Assembly (NCBI GenBank): GCA_027021615.1
Contig: JALUTY010000118.1
Location: 1 to 64,000 of the forward strand
Source: a bacterium
GTDB lineage: Bacteria; Desulfobacterota; Deferrisomatia; Deferrisomatales; Deferrisomataceae
Direction: 5' to 3'
DNA length: 64,000 nucleotides
Below the pieces are notes generated by a model that saw only the letters and a program-made list of their open reading frames with translations, ran no database searches and had not been told where the DNA came from. Shown in pieces: positions 8,582 to 17,987 of this stretch (its first letter is position 1; every line of letters starts with the position of its first letter). The position numbers and the translations under genes were made by a program.

Positions 8582-9868
8582 ATGGGTGATCTCGCGATTC
8601 GCGTGGAACGAATGAGCAAGCTTTACCGCCTGGGCCAGAAAACGGCCAACTCCGACACGCTGGCCGGTACGCTTTTCTCTTTGGCGGCCGCCCCGGTGAG
8701 AAACCTACGAGCGTTGCGCAGCCTGACCCGATTTGATCCGGCCCGCGAGTCCGAGAGCGTGGTGTGGGCGCTGAAGGACGTCACGTTCGACGTCAAAAAG
8801 GGCGAGGTTCTCGGTATCATCGGCCCAAACGGCGCAGGCAAGAGCACGGTGCTTAAGGTCCTTTCGCGGATTACCCAGCCGACGCAGGGTAGGGCTGTCG
8901 TGTACGGCAGGGTGGGGAGTCTTTTGGAGGTGGGCACCGGCTTTCACCCAGAACTCACAGGGCGCGAAAATATTTACATGAACGGTACCATCCTCGGAAT
9001 GTCGAAGAGAGAGATAGACGGGAAGTTCGACCAAATAGTCGATTTTTCGGGCGTAGAGCGGTTTTTGGACACCCCCGTAAAAAGGTATTCGAGCGGGATG
9101 CAGGTGCGGCTGGCCTTTGCCGTGGCGGCGCATCTCGACCCAGAGATCTTGATCATTGACGAGGTGCTGGCCGTTGGGGACGTGGAGTTTCAGCAAAAAT
9201 GTTTGAAACGGATGGAGGAGGTCTCCAAAGGCGAAGGTACAACCGTTCTGTTTGTCTCTCATAACCTTGGCGCGATACGAAATTTGTGCACTCGAACGAT
9301 TGTTTTGATGAAAGGACAAATAGTTTGTGATGATACACCCGAGAGGGCTATTAAGCTGATTATGGGGGGCAGGTCCTCTGGTTCAAACAACAACACAAAG
9401 GGTGAAGGGTGGCAGTTGCGCGGTGGTGATGGGCGGGTGCGAATCGTGGCCGCTCGTGTTCTCGATAAATATAATGTAGAGAGGGAGAGCCTTGTTTCCG
9501 GGGAGGATGCCATATTTGAGTTCCAGTATGTGAATAGTGGGGTGGATGTGTTTGATTTTAGTATGATAATTTTTGATTCCACAGGGGTGGCGGCGACATC
9601 TTTCTCCACGCTTTTTAATGGTTCCAAGATAGAGGCTTCAAAGAAGGGCGTGGTGCGTTGTGTCGTGCCTCGCCTGCCTCTGAATATTGGCACATACAAT
9701 GTTGGTGTGATGGTCTTTGATAGATCAACTATATATGACCATATTCCACAGAATGCCTTGTCGTTTAATATCCCGATTTCAGTATTCTATCCTACTGGTC
9801 AGACTCCGTCCTTTGGTAAGGGGCTCACTCTGACTGATTGTATCTGGGACGCGGACTCTCTATCGTAA
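8582..9868 (+). CDS. wzt: ABC polysaccharide exporter ATPase with C-terminal glycan-binding domain (Wzt-like)
   Basis: 428 residues. The ATPase part (about 1-250) has Walker [10 protein letters not shown], signature YSSGMQVR and Walker [13 protein letters not shown]. The C-terminal part (about 290-428, with [19 protein letters not shown]) resembles the Wzt C-terminal beta-sandwich that recognises the modified non-reducing end of the polymer. It energises Wzm. The C-terminal third is clearly AT-richer than the ATPase part, consistent with module exchange to fit a new glycan. Confidence 0.92.
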   Translation: MGDLAIRVERMSKLYRLGQKTANSDTLAGTLFSLAAAPVRNLRALRSLTRFDPARESESVVWALKDVTFDVKKGEVLGIIGPNGAGKSTVLKVLSRITQPTQGRAVVYGRVGSLLEVGTGFHPELTGRENIYMNGTILGMSKREIDGKFDQIVDFSGVERFLDTPVKRYSSGMQVRLAFAVAAHLDPEILIIDEVLAVGDVEFQQKCLKRMEEVSKGEGTTVLFVSHNLGAIRNLCTRTIVLMKGQIVCDDTPERAIKLIMGGRSSGSNNNTKGEGWQLRGGDGRVRIVAARVLDKYNVERESLVSGEDAIFEFQYVNSGVDVFDFSMIIFDSTGVAATSFSTLFNGSKIEASKKGVVRCVVPRLPLNIGTYNVGVMVFDRSTIYDHIPQNALSFNIPISVFYPTGQTPSFGKGLTLTDCIWDADSLS

Positions 9869-9882
9869 GCAAGGACGGTGAC

Positions 9883-11817
9883 GTGCTTTCAAAAAGGTGT
9901 GGGGAAAGCCCGCCAGGGGGTAGACATTGCGGTGCAGTGCCTATGGTGGCTACCTCATGCGGCTTAAGGACCCATTTTCTTGCGCTAGCAGAGGAAGTTC
10001 TCGTTGATTGGTGCCATGGACTTTTGGATTATCAAATTCACCGCCCTGATGATGTGCGCGCACATGGAGCACTTTGGAGCCCCGGTGAGGACTCGATTCT
10101 AGGCCGCGGCGTAGACGCGGTCTATCCGTTTCTTTGGTACGCACACCAGAGGGGCGACGAAAAGTTTCTCGATGCCGCCATCATGCTGTTCGACTGGACC
10201 GACCGAAACCTGAGTTTGCCCGACGGGGCGTGGCGGAACGGGATTGAAGAAGAATGGCAAGGGATTACCGTGTTTACCGCAACGAGCATCGGAGAGGCTC
10301 TAGCGCACCACGGTGATATTTTACCACCTCAGGTTCGAGAAGCGTGGCGGGTTCGTTTGGGGTTGGCGGCGGAGTGGCTGTATCGGACGGTCGATATCGA
10401 CTATTCGAACATCAACTACGCCATTGGCAACGCGTACGCCATGGCGTTGCTCGGCCGGCTCTTCGAAGAGAACCGCTACTCCGAAAAGGGGCGCAATCTG
10501 GCCCACGCGGCACTGGAATATTTTACTCCACGGGAACGGTTGCTCGCCGGGGAGGGCGGCAAGCCTTCGGCACAGAGTCCGAAGGGCTGTTACCCTGTAG
10601 ATCTCGCCTACAACGTGGAGGAGTCCCTGCCCGCCCTCGTTTTATTCGGGCTATTAGAGGGCGATGAAACCGTTCTAGAAGCCGTCGTTGCATCGCTTCG
10701 CACCCACGCAGAGTTCCTGTTACCAGATGGCGGTTGGGACGACAGTTGGGGTACTCGCAACTACAAGTGGACCTGGTGGGGCGGCCGAACCACGATGGGG
10801 TGTCAGGCCGCATATGCACTGCTCGCCGACAGGGATCCTTTATTTCTGCAGGTGGCACATCGGAACGCGTTACTGCTTCGTCGGTGTACCAAAGACGGTA
10901 TCCTCTATGGGGGGCCCCACAACATCGCAAGGGGCGTCTCCTCCTCACTGCACCACACCACTACCCACGCGAAATGCTTGGCGACCGTGCTCGACGTTGG
11001 GATCCCGCCGATCGAGGATCTCGCGGGCGGCCCTTTACCCAGCGAGGCGGGGAACCGGGTTCGTGAGTTCTCGGACGTGGGGACGTGGCTCATCACGCAC
11101 GGTCCTTGGCGGGCCACGGTCACGGCGTACGACTGGCCGTTCAACAAGTGGAGCCATCCAACAGGGGGCGCCCTGAGCTTGCTGTGGCACCGTGAAATCG
11201 GTCTCACGGCGGTAGCCAGCATGACCATTTTCAAAATGGTAGAGCGTTGGGACATGCAGGATGAGCATGGCCCTGGCTTCGGCACCTTGACGCCTCGTAT
11301 CGAATATGCGCCACGGCCGAGTTGGCTCCGAGATCTCTGGAGTCGCCTGCGGGGACACAAGAGCGCTCATGGGCGCTACATGAATATCTTCGATAACAAC
11401 GCCCACGTTGAGGTCCGGCGTCAGGGGGATGAGCTCAAAGTGAGCGTGAAGGGCTCTCTCGTAGATCACATGCGAACCGATCCTCGGCCGGGGAAGGTCA
11501 AGTGTGAGCTCGAATACATTTTCAGGGAAGACGAATTTACGGTTCGAACTCACGTAAAAGGTTCCATGGAAAGGAATCAGGTGAAGCTGGTGTTTCCTGT
11601 TGTCTCGAAGCCGGGGGAACGCATCGAAAAGTCTGGTGACGGAACTGTGCACCTTCACAAGGAGAGAGGTGTGTTACAGGTCCGCTCATGGCCGAAACCC
11701 GCAGCCGAGGTCTTCGGGGAAAGAATTTTCAGCTACGTTCCGGGAGTTGCATGTACGCCCTTCACCTTCGGTTTCGCCGACAGAGCGGAGGTGACGCTCC
11801 GCGTGCACAGAGGGTGA
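9883..11817 (+). CDS. Large alpha-helical toroid-like protein, possible polysaccharide lyase or hydrolase
   Basis: About 644 residues, not assigned to a named family. The first 370 residues carry repeated helix pairs with aromatic and glycine turns (GVDAVYPFLWYAHQRG, DYSNINYAIGNAYAMALLGR, DGGWDDSWGTRNYKWTWWGG), the look of an (alpha/alpha) toroid. The last 230 are beta-rich (VEVRRQGDELKVSVKG, EYIFREDEFTVRTHVKG), as in heparinase-II/III-type proteins. I see no signal peptide. It may cut or tailor the exported glycan; this is inference from fold impression and position. GTG 9883 has AAGGA upstream; ATG 9943 is the alternative start. Confidence 0.6.
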   Translation: MLSKRCGESPPGGRHCGAVPMVATSCGLRTHFLALAEEVLVDWCHGLLDYQIHRPDDVRAHGALWSPGEDSILGRGVDAVYPFLWYAHQRGDEKFLDAAIMLFDWTDRNLSLPDGAWRNGIEEEWQGITVFTATSIGEALAHHGDILPPQVREAWRVRLGLAAEWLYRTVDIDYSNINYAIGNAYAMALLGRLFEENRYSEKGRNLAHAALEYFTPRERLLAGEGGKPSAQSPKGCYPVDLAYNVEESLPALVLFGLLEGDETVLEAVVASLRTHAEFLLPDGGWDDSWGTRNYKWTWWGGRTTMGCQAAYALLADRDPLFLQVAHRNALLLRRCTKDGILYGGPHNIARGVSSSLHHTTTHAKCLATVLDVGIPPIEDLAGGPLPSEAGNRVREFSDVGTWLITHGPWRATVTAYDWPFNKWSHPTGGALSLLWHREIGLTAVASMTIFKMVERWDMQDEHGPGFGTLTPRIEYAPRPSWLRDLWSRLRGHKSAHGRYMNIFDNNAHVEVRRQGDELKVSVKGSLVDHMRTDPRPGKVKCELEYIFREDEFTVRTHVKGSMERNQVKLVFPVVSKPGERIEKSGDGTVHLHKERGVLQVRSWPKPAAEVFGERIFSYVPGVACTPFTFGFADRAEVTLRVHRG

Positions 11818-11845
11818 GCGCCACGGCGCCGGGTGCGATCTGCTT

Positions 11846-12784
11846 ATGTGTGTAGCGCTGTCGGTACTGATTGCGACCCACAATGGGGCGCCGACCATCG
11901 GGCGCAGTCTCTCCCGGTTGGCTGAAATGCAGCGTCCCGGCGGCCGCTGGGAAGTGGTGGTTGTTGACAATGCCAGCACCGATGACACGGCGTCGGTGGT
12001 GCGATCGTTCGAGGGTCAACTGCCCTTGCAAGTGTTTGACTGCCACAGGCGGGGAAAGAATAGGGCCCTCAATGTCGGTTTAGCCCATGTGCGTGGGGAC
12101 GTCGTCGTTTTTACCGACGATGACATCCTGCCTGAGCTGGATTGGCTGGTTCGGATACGCGACCGGGTAAAAGCCCATTCCGATGTAGACCTTTTCGGCG
12201 GCCCGATCGTGCCCGAGTGGGAAGAGCCTCCGCCCCGATGGCTCGCTGAGGCGGTGCCTTTCGGTCCGGTGTTCGGAGTAACGCCGCCCGATCTTGGTGA
12301 CGGCCCAGTGGATCCCGGCAGGCTTTGGGGGGGCAATATGTTCGTGCGGCGCCGGGTGTTCGAGCGGGGGATCCGTTTCGATGAGAACCGGGGGCCCGGG
12401 GCGGGAAACTATGTTATGGGTGGAGATACAGAGTTTGCAGTGCGGGCCGTATCGGCAGGGTACCGGGCCTGGTGGTGTCCCGAGGCTCGGGTGGGCCACA
12501 TCGTACGCGCACATCAGCTCCGGCGAGGATGGTTGCTGCGGCGCGCCTACCGCCACGGCAAGAGCGTGTACGCCGGAGAGAGGGCGGGTGGGGCCGGGGG
12601 TGCCTGGGAGAACCGCTTGGGGTTCCCACGGTTTTTGGTCCGGCAGGCGGCTGGGGCCGCGGCGGCAGCGATGGGACGCGACCTGGTCGGCGACAAGGCA
12701 GGGGCGCTTCGATGCTGGTGGCGGTTCTTCCACCTGTGTGGATTTATGGCGCAGGCTCGGGCGATGCGGACTCGCGACGGATAA
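11846..12784 (+). CDS. GT2 family glycosyltransferase
   Basis: A 312-residue GT-A inverting glycosyltransferase. The N-terminus has LSVLIATHNGAPTIGRSL and VVVVDNASTDDT. The metal-binding DxD region is VVVFTDDDI. A later GGDTEFAVRAVSAGY matches the catalytic-base region of the family. It probably adds one sugar to the lipid-linked intermediate at the cytoplasmic membrane face. The gene starts 28 bp after the toroid-like gene, in what looks like one transcription unit. Confidence 0.88.
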   Translation: MCVALSVLIATHNGAPTIGRSLSRLAEMQRPGGRWEVVVVDNASTDDTASVVRSFEGQLPLQVFDCHRRGKNRALNVGLAHVRGDVVVFTDDDILPELDWLVRIRDRVKAHSDVDLFGGPIVPEWEEPPPRWLAEAVPFGPVFGVTPPDLGDGPVDPGRLWGGNMFVRRRVFERGIRFDENRGPGAGNYVMGGDTEFAVRAVSAGYRAWWCPEARVGHIVRAHQLRRGWLLRRAYRHGKSVYAGERAGGAGGAWENRLGFPRFLVRQAAGAAAAAMGRDLVGDKAGALRCWWRFFHLCGFMAQARAMRTRDG

Positions 12785-12804
12785 TCGGTGGACAAGGGAG
12801 TTCG

Positions 12805-13908
12805 ATGGCATCAAGGACGGTACACGTGGTCCTTCGGTTCGATGATCCCTCGGCAGTGAGCCCCGCCGAACTCGAGGCCGCGATCGTTGAAGAACTGCGC
12901 CATCGGAGGATGTCCGCGACCTTTGGCGTGATTCCGTTCGTTCGTGGCAAAGGCGCTACCAGCCCAGGGGAACAGGGGTTGCTGACACTGCCGGACGACA
13001 AACGCAAATTTCTCGCAGAGGCGGTGGCGGACGGCACGGTCGAGGTGGCCCTGCACGGGTACTCGCACCAGGCAAGGGGGCCAGGCATAAAGTCGGAGTT
13101 CGCAGGGCTAACCCTGGACGAACAGCGGTGGCGGCTGGCTCAAGGCAAATCGGAGCTCGAAGCTGCCGGGCTGGGACCGGTCCGGAGCTTCATCCCGCCT
13201 TGGAACGCCTACGACCAGAACACCTTGGCCGCGTTGGAGGCCGAGGGCTTCGATGCCATCTCAGCCGGCTGGAAAGGTGTCATCCCCCATGAGGCCCGCC
13301 TAGCCTTTGTCCCTGCGACGACCGACCTGGTTCGGGTGCGCGAGGCTGTGGGGTTGGCCCGCAAACAGGCCGATCGGAACCCGGTCGCGGTCGTTCTCTT
13401 CCACCCCTATGACTTCGCCGCGGTGGACCCGGCTCGAGGCCATTGGAGCCTAGATGCGTTCAGGACCCTTATGGACTGGCTGGCCTCCCAGCCGGACGTG
13501 CGCGTGGTGTCGGTGGCTAAGGCCCTCGACCGAGTACCTGACCTGGGACCCGGGAGGTTTCGCGCGGCAGCAGCATGGCGAACAGTACAGGCCGCCACAC
13601 CGCCGCGGTTTCGACACAAGGGGCCGGTCTTGGTGTATCCCGATCGGGGGGCCTACGACCGAGCTTTGCGGCGAGTGTTGGCGTTGTACGCTATGCTCCT
13701 GTTCGCGGGGGCCGCGGCGACCGGCGCAGGGCTTGCGGCTCTCTCTATAACTGGGGGCGCACGCACGGCTGCGGCCGTGACGTTCATGGTGTCAGCCGCA
13801 GCAGGAGGGTACGGGGTTTGGGGCCTGGGCATGTCCCCCGGCGCTCTGAGGTCTGCCTGGGCGAGCCGGGCCCTCCGCCAGCAGGCCATGATGGGAGAGG
13901 AACGATGA
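12805..13908 (+). CDS. Polysaccharide deacetylase-like protein with C-terminal membrane helices
   Basis: 367 residues. HVVLRFDDPS at the start, EVALHGYSHQ near residue 76, and PPWNAYDQNTL with VVLFHPYDF further on match the NodB/DUF2334-type deacetylase fold: an Asp-Asp pair, an H-x-x-x-H-like metal site and a late His. Two hydrophobic helices at about 295-350 suggest membrane anchoring. It likely removes N-acetyl or O-acetyl groups from the glycan or its precursor. ATG 12805 has AAGGGAG just upstream. It overlaps the next gene by 4 bp (ATGA). Confidence 0.7.
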   Translation: MASRTVHVVLRFDDPSAVSPAELEAAIVEELRHRRMSATFGVIPFVRGKGATSPGEQGLLTLPDDKRKFLAEAVADGTVEVALHGYSHQARGPGIKSEFAGLTLDEQRWRLAQGKSELEAAGLGPVRSFIPPWNAYDQNTLAALEAEGFDAISAGWKGVIPHEARLAFVPATTDLVRVREAVGLARKQADRNPVAVVLFHPYDFAAVDPARGHWSLDAFRTLMDWLASQPDVRVVSVAKALDRVPDLGPGRFRAAAAWRTVQAATPPRFRHKGPVLVYPDRGAYDRALRRVLALYAMLLFAGAAATGAGLAALSITGGARTAAAVTFMVSAAAGGYGVWGLGMSPGALRSAWASRALRQQAMMGEER

Positions 13909-14903
13909 CGCCGCCAAGGGTCTCGGTGGTGATGCCCGCCTACAATGCGGGGCGGTATATCCGAGAGGCGATCGAGTCCATCTTGGCCCAGGATTTCACG
14001 GATCTCGAGTTGATAGTAGTGGACGATGGGTCCAGCGACGACACGGCCTCGATCGTCCGGGCCGCGGGAGACATTGACCCCCGGGTGCGACTCATCCGGC
14101 AACCGAACTCGGGCAAGCCCGCCATCGCGAGAAACCGTGGAATCCGGGAGTCCCGGGGCGACGTGATCTGCTTTCTGGACGCGGACGACGTGTGGAAACC
14201 TGGCAAGTTGACAACATGCTTAGGGATTTTGACCCGAAGCCCGGATCTAGATCTGGTTTTCCACGACGTCGAGTACATGAGCGAAGATGGAACGTTCACC
14301 AGCCGCCACAATCTTAGCTCACTGGATTTCGATAAACAGGTTTTATGTTTTTCTGAAGCTTTAGATGAGGTAACTTTTCTGTGCAATGAAAAGGTGTTGT
14401 TTTTCTTTATGTGTACGAAAGTCACAACAATTTTTCCATCTGCAGCCGTGATCCAACGGGCGCGCTTGTTCCAAGAGGCGACATTTTTCGCGGAAGACGT
14501 GGTCGCTGGTGAGGATGCGGACCTCTGGTTTCGAATCGTGAGGACAGGAGGCGTCGCGTACGTAAATAGAGCGTTGAGCGGTTACCGCATTCACCCGAGT
14601 AGTGTTACCCATCAAGATGGCGGTCAACTGATTGACGCTGTTCAGGTCCATGAACGCAATTACGCACGCCATGGGGATTTTCTGAATTGGACACAACGAT
14701 TGGCGTACCGTCGCCGCATTGCAGAGAAACTGTTCGTTATCGGGTACCGTCAAGCGGTGGCAGGGCAGCACGACGCCGCTCTCCGATGGTACAGCAAATC
14801 GTTGCGATGGTGGCCCGAATGGAGGACCGGAAAAGGGTTAGCTAAGTCTTTAGTATTGCGCGTGGCGCAGGGGTTCGAGCAACGGGGCGACTACACAAGA
14901 TAA
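13905..14903 (+). CDS. GT2 family glycosyltransferase
   Basis: 332 residues. It begins RVSVVMPAYNAGRYIREAIE, has LIVVDDGSSDDTAS, a DxD-type CFLDADDVWKPGK and the later AGEDADLWFRI. This is a GT-A inverting sugar transferase for the glycan repeat. The start is fixed by an ATGA overlap with the deacetylase-like gene. A stretch near 14320-14430 (LDFDKQVLCFSEALDEVTFL) is AT-rich compared with its flanks, suggesting a recombined segment. The C-terminus ends shortly before an IS4-type transposase remnant. Confidence 0.88.
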   Translation: MTPPRVSVVMPAYNAGRYIREAIESILAQDFTDLELIVVDDGSSDDTASIVRAAGDIDPRVRLIRQPNSGKPAIARNRGIRESRGDVICFLDADDVWKPGKLTTCLGILTRSPDLDLVFHDVEYMSEDGTFTSRHNLSSLDFDKQVLCFSEALDEVTFLCNEKVLFFFMCTKVTTIFPSAAVIQRARLFQEATFFAEDVVAGEDADLWFRIVRTGGVAYVNRALSGYRIHPSSVTHQDGGQLIDAVQVHERNYARHGDFLNWTQRLAYRRRIAEKLFVIGYRQAVAGQHDAALRWYSKSLRWWPEWRTGKGLAKSLVLRVAQGFEQRGDYTR

Positions 14904-14955
14904 TCAAGGCCCGGAAGCCTCGTCCCCACCGCACCCCAAGGCGGGGGAGACCGCG

Positions 14956-15293
14956 GTGCTTCTGATGAACTACGAGATATTCGCAGTCGACGCGGCCCCA
15001 TGAGTTTACCGCTACCCGTGGAAGATTGAGCTGTTTTTCAAGACCTGGAGGCGAAACTTCGAGGACAAGGGTTTTTGGGGCACAACAGAGCGCGTTGCCA
15101 GGGCAACCCCGGACAGCGTTGACTGCTCTGCGGTTGGTGAAACACTTCCTGTGGCGGTGCTGCGCTCGAACCTGTTTCAGTACGAGGAGTTGTGGAAGTG
15201 GTTGGAGAACCCGTTTGAGACACCACCTGGAGTTTCTGACCACCCCCAACTTGTGTTACCCGGGTGCGAAGTTGGACAGCTGTCCCGATCCGC
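14956..15293 (+). pseudogene. IS4-type transposase remnant
   Basis: A decayed C-terminal fragment. In one frame, LLMNYEIFAVDAAP is followed by an in-frame TGA (15001) and then YRYPWKIELFFKTWRRNF, the Y-(2)-R-(3)-E-(6)-K signature region of IS4-type transposases. A second frame carries TALTALRLVKHFL, and the first frame resumes with LRSNLFQYEELWKWLENPF. The remnant therefore has at least one nonsense codon and two frame changes. No terminal repeats are visible. The rest of the 513-bp gap to 15416 shows nothing recognisable. Confidence 0.7.
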
Positions 15294-15416
15294 CCAATGC
15301 TCCGTTACGAGGTCGCCTCCAGCGCTCCTCGTCCCATTTTGTTGTTCGTTTCCGGGCAGCAGTGGGTCGAATAGGGGCAAGCAGGAGGCAAATACCGGGG
15401 TCGCAAAGGTGATTCC

Positions 15417-16124
15417 ATGAAGCTCCCAAATGTTTTTTGTGTAGTTGTAGTGCTGGTTCTTGCTGTTGTAATTGGTTTCTCTCTTGAGGAACATGCATAT
15501 GCAAAGCAAGACATACTTCGCTTAAATAAGCCGTGGCCTGAGTCTGACGAACTTGATTTTTTGCCTAGGTATTGCTGGGCACGAAAACAACTTCAATTAG
15601 TAGGCTATGAAAACCTTGAGGACCTAGAGCCGGGAATCCGAGACGAAGTGATCCGATGGAAAGAGTACCTGGGTGAAGACGTCTTTCTCCATGTCCATCA
15701 CTACTGCGCGGGCCTCAATCGGCTTCGGAGATATTGGCTTTCTGTAGAAAGAGATGGGCGAACAGTAGGGGAAGATGGACGCCTTACCGGTAAACAGGCG
15801 ATAACATTGAAACAGGCTCTGCGCGGGCTTAAATATGTGCGCAACTATTATAGGAAGGCCAAATCGCCTCTGTATGTTGAAGATCTTTATTATACCGCTG
15901 TGGCGAATTGGCAGTTGGGAGATGTGAGGAAGGCCATATCAGATTTAATGTTGGTTGTCAAAGAAAAACCTGATTACGCAGCAGCCTATATCACGTTATC
16001 CAAAATTGCAGAAGAGGCTGGAAACGTAAAGGACGCGATTGAGGTCGTAAAACTAGGTATCAAGAATACTGGCGGCGACTCCTCTCTGCGAGATCGGTTG
16101 AAGGAGTTGGAAGGAAACAACTGA
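15417..16124 (+). CDS. Exported TPR-like protein, low-GC
   Basis: 235 residues. A signal peptide is evident (MKLPNVFCVVVVLVLAVVIG, cleavage probably after AYA near 30). The middle has DELDFLPRYCWARKQLQ and several cysteines. The last 100 residues form helix-turn-helix units like tetratricopeptide repeats (YTAVANWQLGDVRKAISDLM, AYITLSKIAEEAGNVKDAIE). It is presumably periplasmic and may scaffold glycan assembly. The gene is markedly AT-richer than its neighbours, suggesting recent acquisition. I do not recognise a specific family. Confidence 0.75.
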   Translation: MKLPNVFCVVVVLVLAVVIGFSLEEHAYAKQDILRLNKPWPESDELDFLPRYCWARKQLQLVGYENLEDLEPGIRDEVIRWKEYLGEDVFLHVHHYCAGLNRLRRYWLSVERDGRTVGEDGRLTGKQAITLKQALRGLKYVRNYYRKAKSPLYVEDLYYTAVANWQLGDVRKAISDLMLVVKEKPDYAAAYITLSKIAEEAGNVKDAIEVVKLGIKNTGGDSSLRDRLKELEGNN

Positions 16125-16362
16125 CCAGGTAGGCTCCGGTTTTATCAGGGCAGTCGGAGTTTGGGCGTGTGGGGGCGCGCAAGTATCGCATTGTGTGAAT
16201 TCCAAAGAGTTGCCGGAAGGTGCCGTATGGTCGGGTCCGGAGGGCTTACTGGTTGCGATCTGGGAGTTGGTGCCGGCAAAAGGAGCACGGGGTGGTTGAG
16301 GGGCATCGGGTGTCGGGCCACGGGGTTGAAGGGTTGATCCGGACGTTGCTGGGGAGATACCA

Positions 16363-17652
16363 GTGACAAGCACCCTGCTGATCGCTTATCACTTCCCTCC
16401 AATCGTTGGGAGCAGCGGGGTGCATCGGACCTTACAGTTCGCCCGCTATTTGCCCGAATGGGGATGGGAACCTGTGGTGCTTACCGTACATCCGCGGGCA
16501 TATCCAAGAGCGAGCGTGTCGGTGCTGGATCAGGTTCCACCTCGGCTGCACGTGTTGAGGGCTCAAGCGTGGGACACGGCTCGGCACTTTTCGTGGCGCG
16601 GTCGCTATCTGGAAGCGATGGCAGTGCCTGATCGATGGGCTTCCTGGTGGATTCCCGGGGTGGTGAAGGGGTTGAAGCTGATTCGGCGGCATCGACCCGC
16701 TGTTCTGTGGTCCACCTTCCCGGTGGCCACGGCGCACCTGATCGGTGTGACACTCCAGCGGTTGACAGGAGTTCCTTGGGTGGCGGATTTCCGGGACCCG
16801 ATGGTGCAGCCAGGGTTGCCAAGGTCGCCGGTGGCCCAGAGGAGTTGGCGGTGGATTGAGGCTCAGGCCGTGAGGCAAGCGGCCCGGTGTTGTGTGACGA
16901 CGCCTTCGACATTAGAGGACATGCGGTCACGCTACCCTCAAGCGCCGGAGTCCCGTTGGGTACTGATTGAGAATGGGTTCGACGAGGGACTGTTCGAGAG
17001 CGTGAGGGATGGGCAAAGCGGAGAACGAAGCTTGCCCGGGGGTAGGCCGTTAACGCTTCTTCACAGCGGCATCCTTTACGCAGAGGGGCGGAACCCGATC
17101 CCCTTCTTAAAGGCTTTTCGCGTATTTCGGGACGAGGCTCCCGGCCACGTCCAGGTAGTGTTTCGGGCAGCGGGGGGGGAGATCGACTTCGCCTCGGTGT
17201 TGGAGGACCTCGGGCTTCGCGACGCGGTTCGGGTGCTGCCGGCGATGGGATACCGGGAGGCCGTTCGAGAGATGGTGGAGGCGGATGGCCTGTTGCTGTT
17301 CCAAGGTGCCCGGTTCAACCGCCAGATCCCGGCCAAAGCGTACGAGTATATTCGGGCCGGCCGGCCGGTCGTGGCTTTGATCGATCCGGAAGGAGACACG
17401 ATGCGGATGCTCCGAGGATGGAGCTACGTGTACCCGGCGCGGATCGATTCGGAAGAAAAAATTCTGGCCGCACTGCGGCGCTGGTTCGAGGATCTCGTGA
17501 CCGGCCAGCGTCCGGTGCGCCCTTCAAGCGAGGTCAATCGCCTGTCTCGGCGAGCCCGGACCGAGCAGTTGGCTGCCGTGTTCGACGACGTAACTCGCGG
17601 CCCGGGTTCTCGCATGCAACGACCAACGGGGCATCGCCTCCATTGCTATTAA
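16363..17652 (+). CDS. GT4-like glycosyltransferase
   Basis: 429 residues. The N-terminus TLLIAYHFPPIVGSSGVHRT is the glycine-rich acceptor-side motif of GT-B enzymes. LWSTFPVATAHLIG and WVADFRDPMVQ follow, and the donor half has IPAKAYEYIRAGRPVVALID. It should transfer a sugar to a lipid-linked precursor in the cytoplasm. Start GTG 16363. The 238-bp gap upstream contains no gene I can support. Confidence 0.82.
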   Translation: MTSTLLIAYHFPPIVGSSGVHRTLQFARYLPEWGWEPVVLTVHPRAYPRASVSVLDQVPPRLHVLRAQAWDTARHFSWRGRYLEAMAVPDRWASWWIPGVVKGLKLIRRHRPAVLWSTFPVATAHLIGVTLQRLTGVPWVADFRDPMVQPGLPRSPVAQRSWRWIEAQAVRQAARCCVTTPSTLEDMRSRYPQAPESRWVLIENGFDEGLFESVRDGQSGERSLPGGRPLTLLHSGILYAEGRNPIPFLKAFRVFRDEAPGHVQVVFRAAGGEIDFASVLEDLGLRDAVRVLPAMGYREAVREMVEADGLLLFQGARFNRQIPAKAYEYIRAGRPVVALIDPEGDTMRMLRGWSYVYPARIDSEEKILAALRRWFEDLVTGQRPVRPSSEVNRLSRRARTEQLAAVFDDVTRGPGSRMQRPTGHRLHCY

Positions 17653-17790
17653 CTCGGCGAAAAAATACCCCCGTTTCTCCGTAGACCGGGTAAAGACCTG
17701 TCTTTGGTCCCGGGTGTTGAGATTCGTAGCGGATAAGTCCTTGAAATGGGGGTCAGCTCATGGATTGAGTGACAGAGGCACTGCACGACG

Positions 17791-17880
17791 AGCGAAAGGG
17801 CCGCGCCCGGCTCTCCCAGCAGGTCCCTCGCCCCCGGTCAGGCGAGCGAAAGAGCCTGTTTAGCCACTGATTTATAATCG
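17791..17880 (+). repeat. Repeat A, copy upstream of sulfotransferase gene
   Basis: Contains GCGAAAGGGCCGCGCCCGG and the later GCCTGTTTAGCC, matching the second half of 3502-3660 and 19165-19260. With its flanks it occupies much of the 335-bp gap before the sulfotransferase gene; the rest of that gap shows no gene. Confidence 0.7.
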
Positions 17881-17987
17881 GAGAAAAGTGGACAATGATT
17901 TTGACGCCCATTGAGCGCATATATGAGTTGGAGCGAGTCGATTAACAACAAAAAAGCCGCACGAGAAAAAATAGTGTGGAGCGATAG

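Noticed and set aside
16125-16362. A possible small gene before the glycosyltransferase at 16363
   Set aside because: All frames are short or broken and none resembles a known protein; no ribosome-binding site supports a start.
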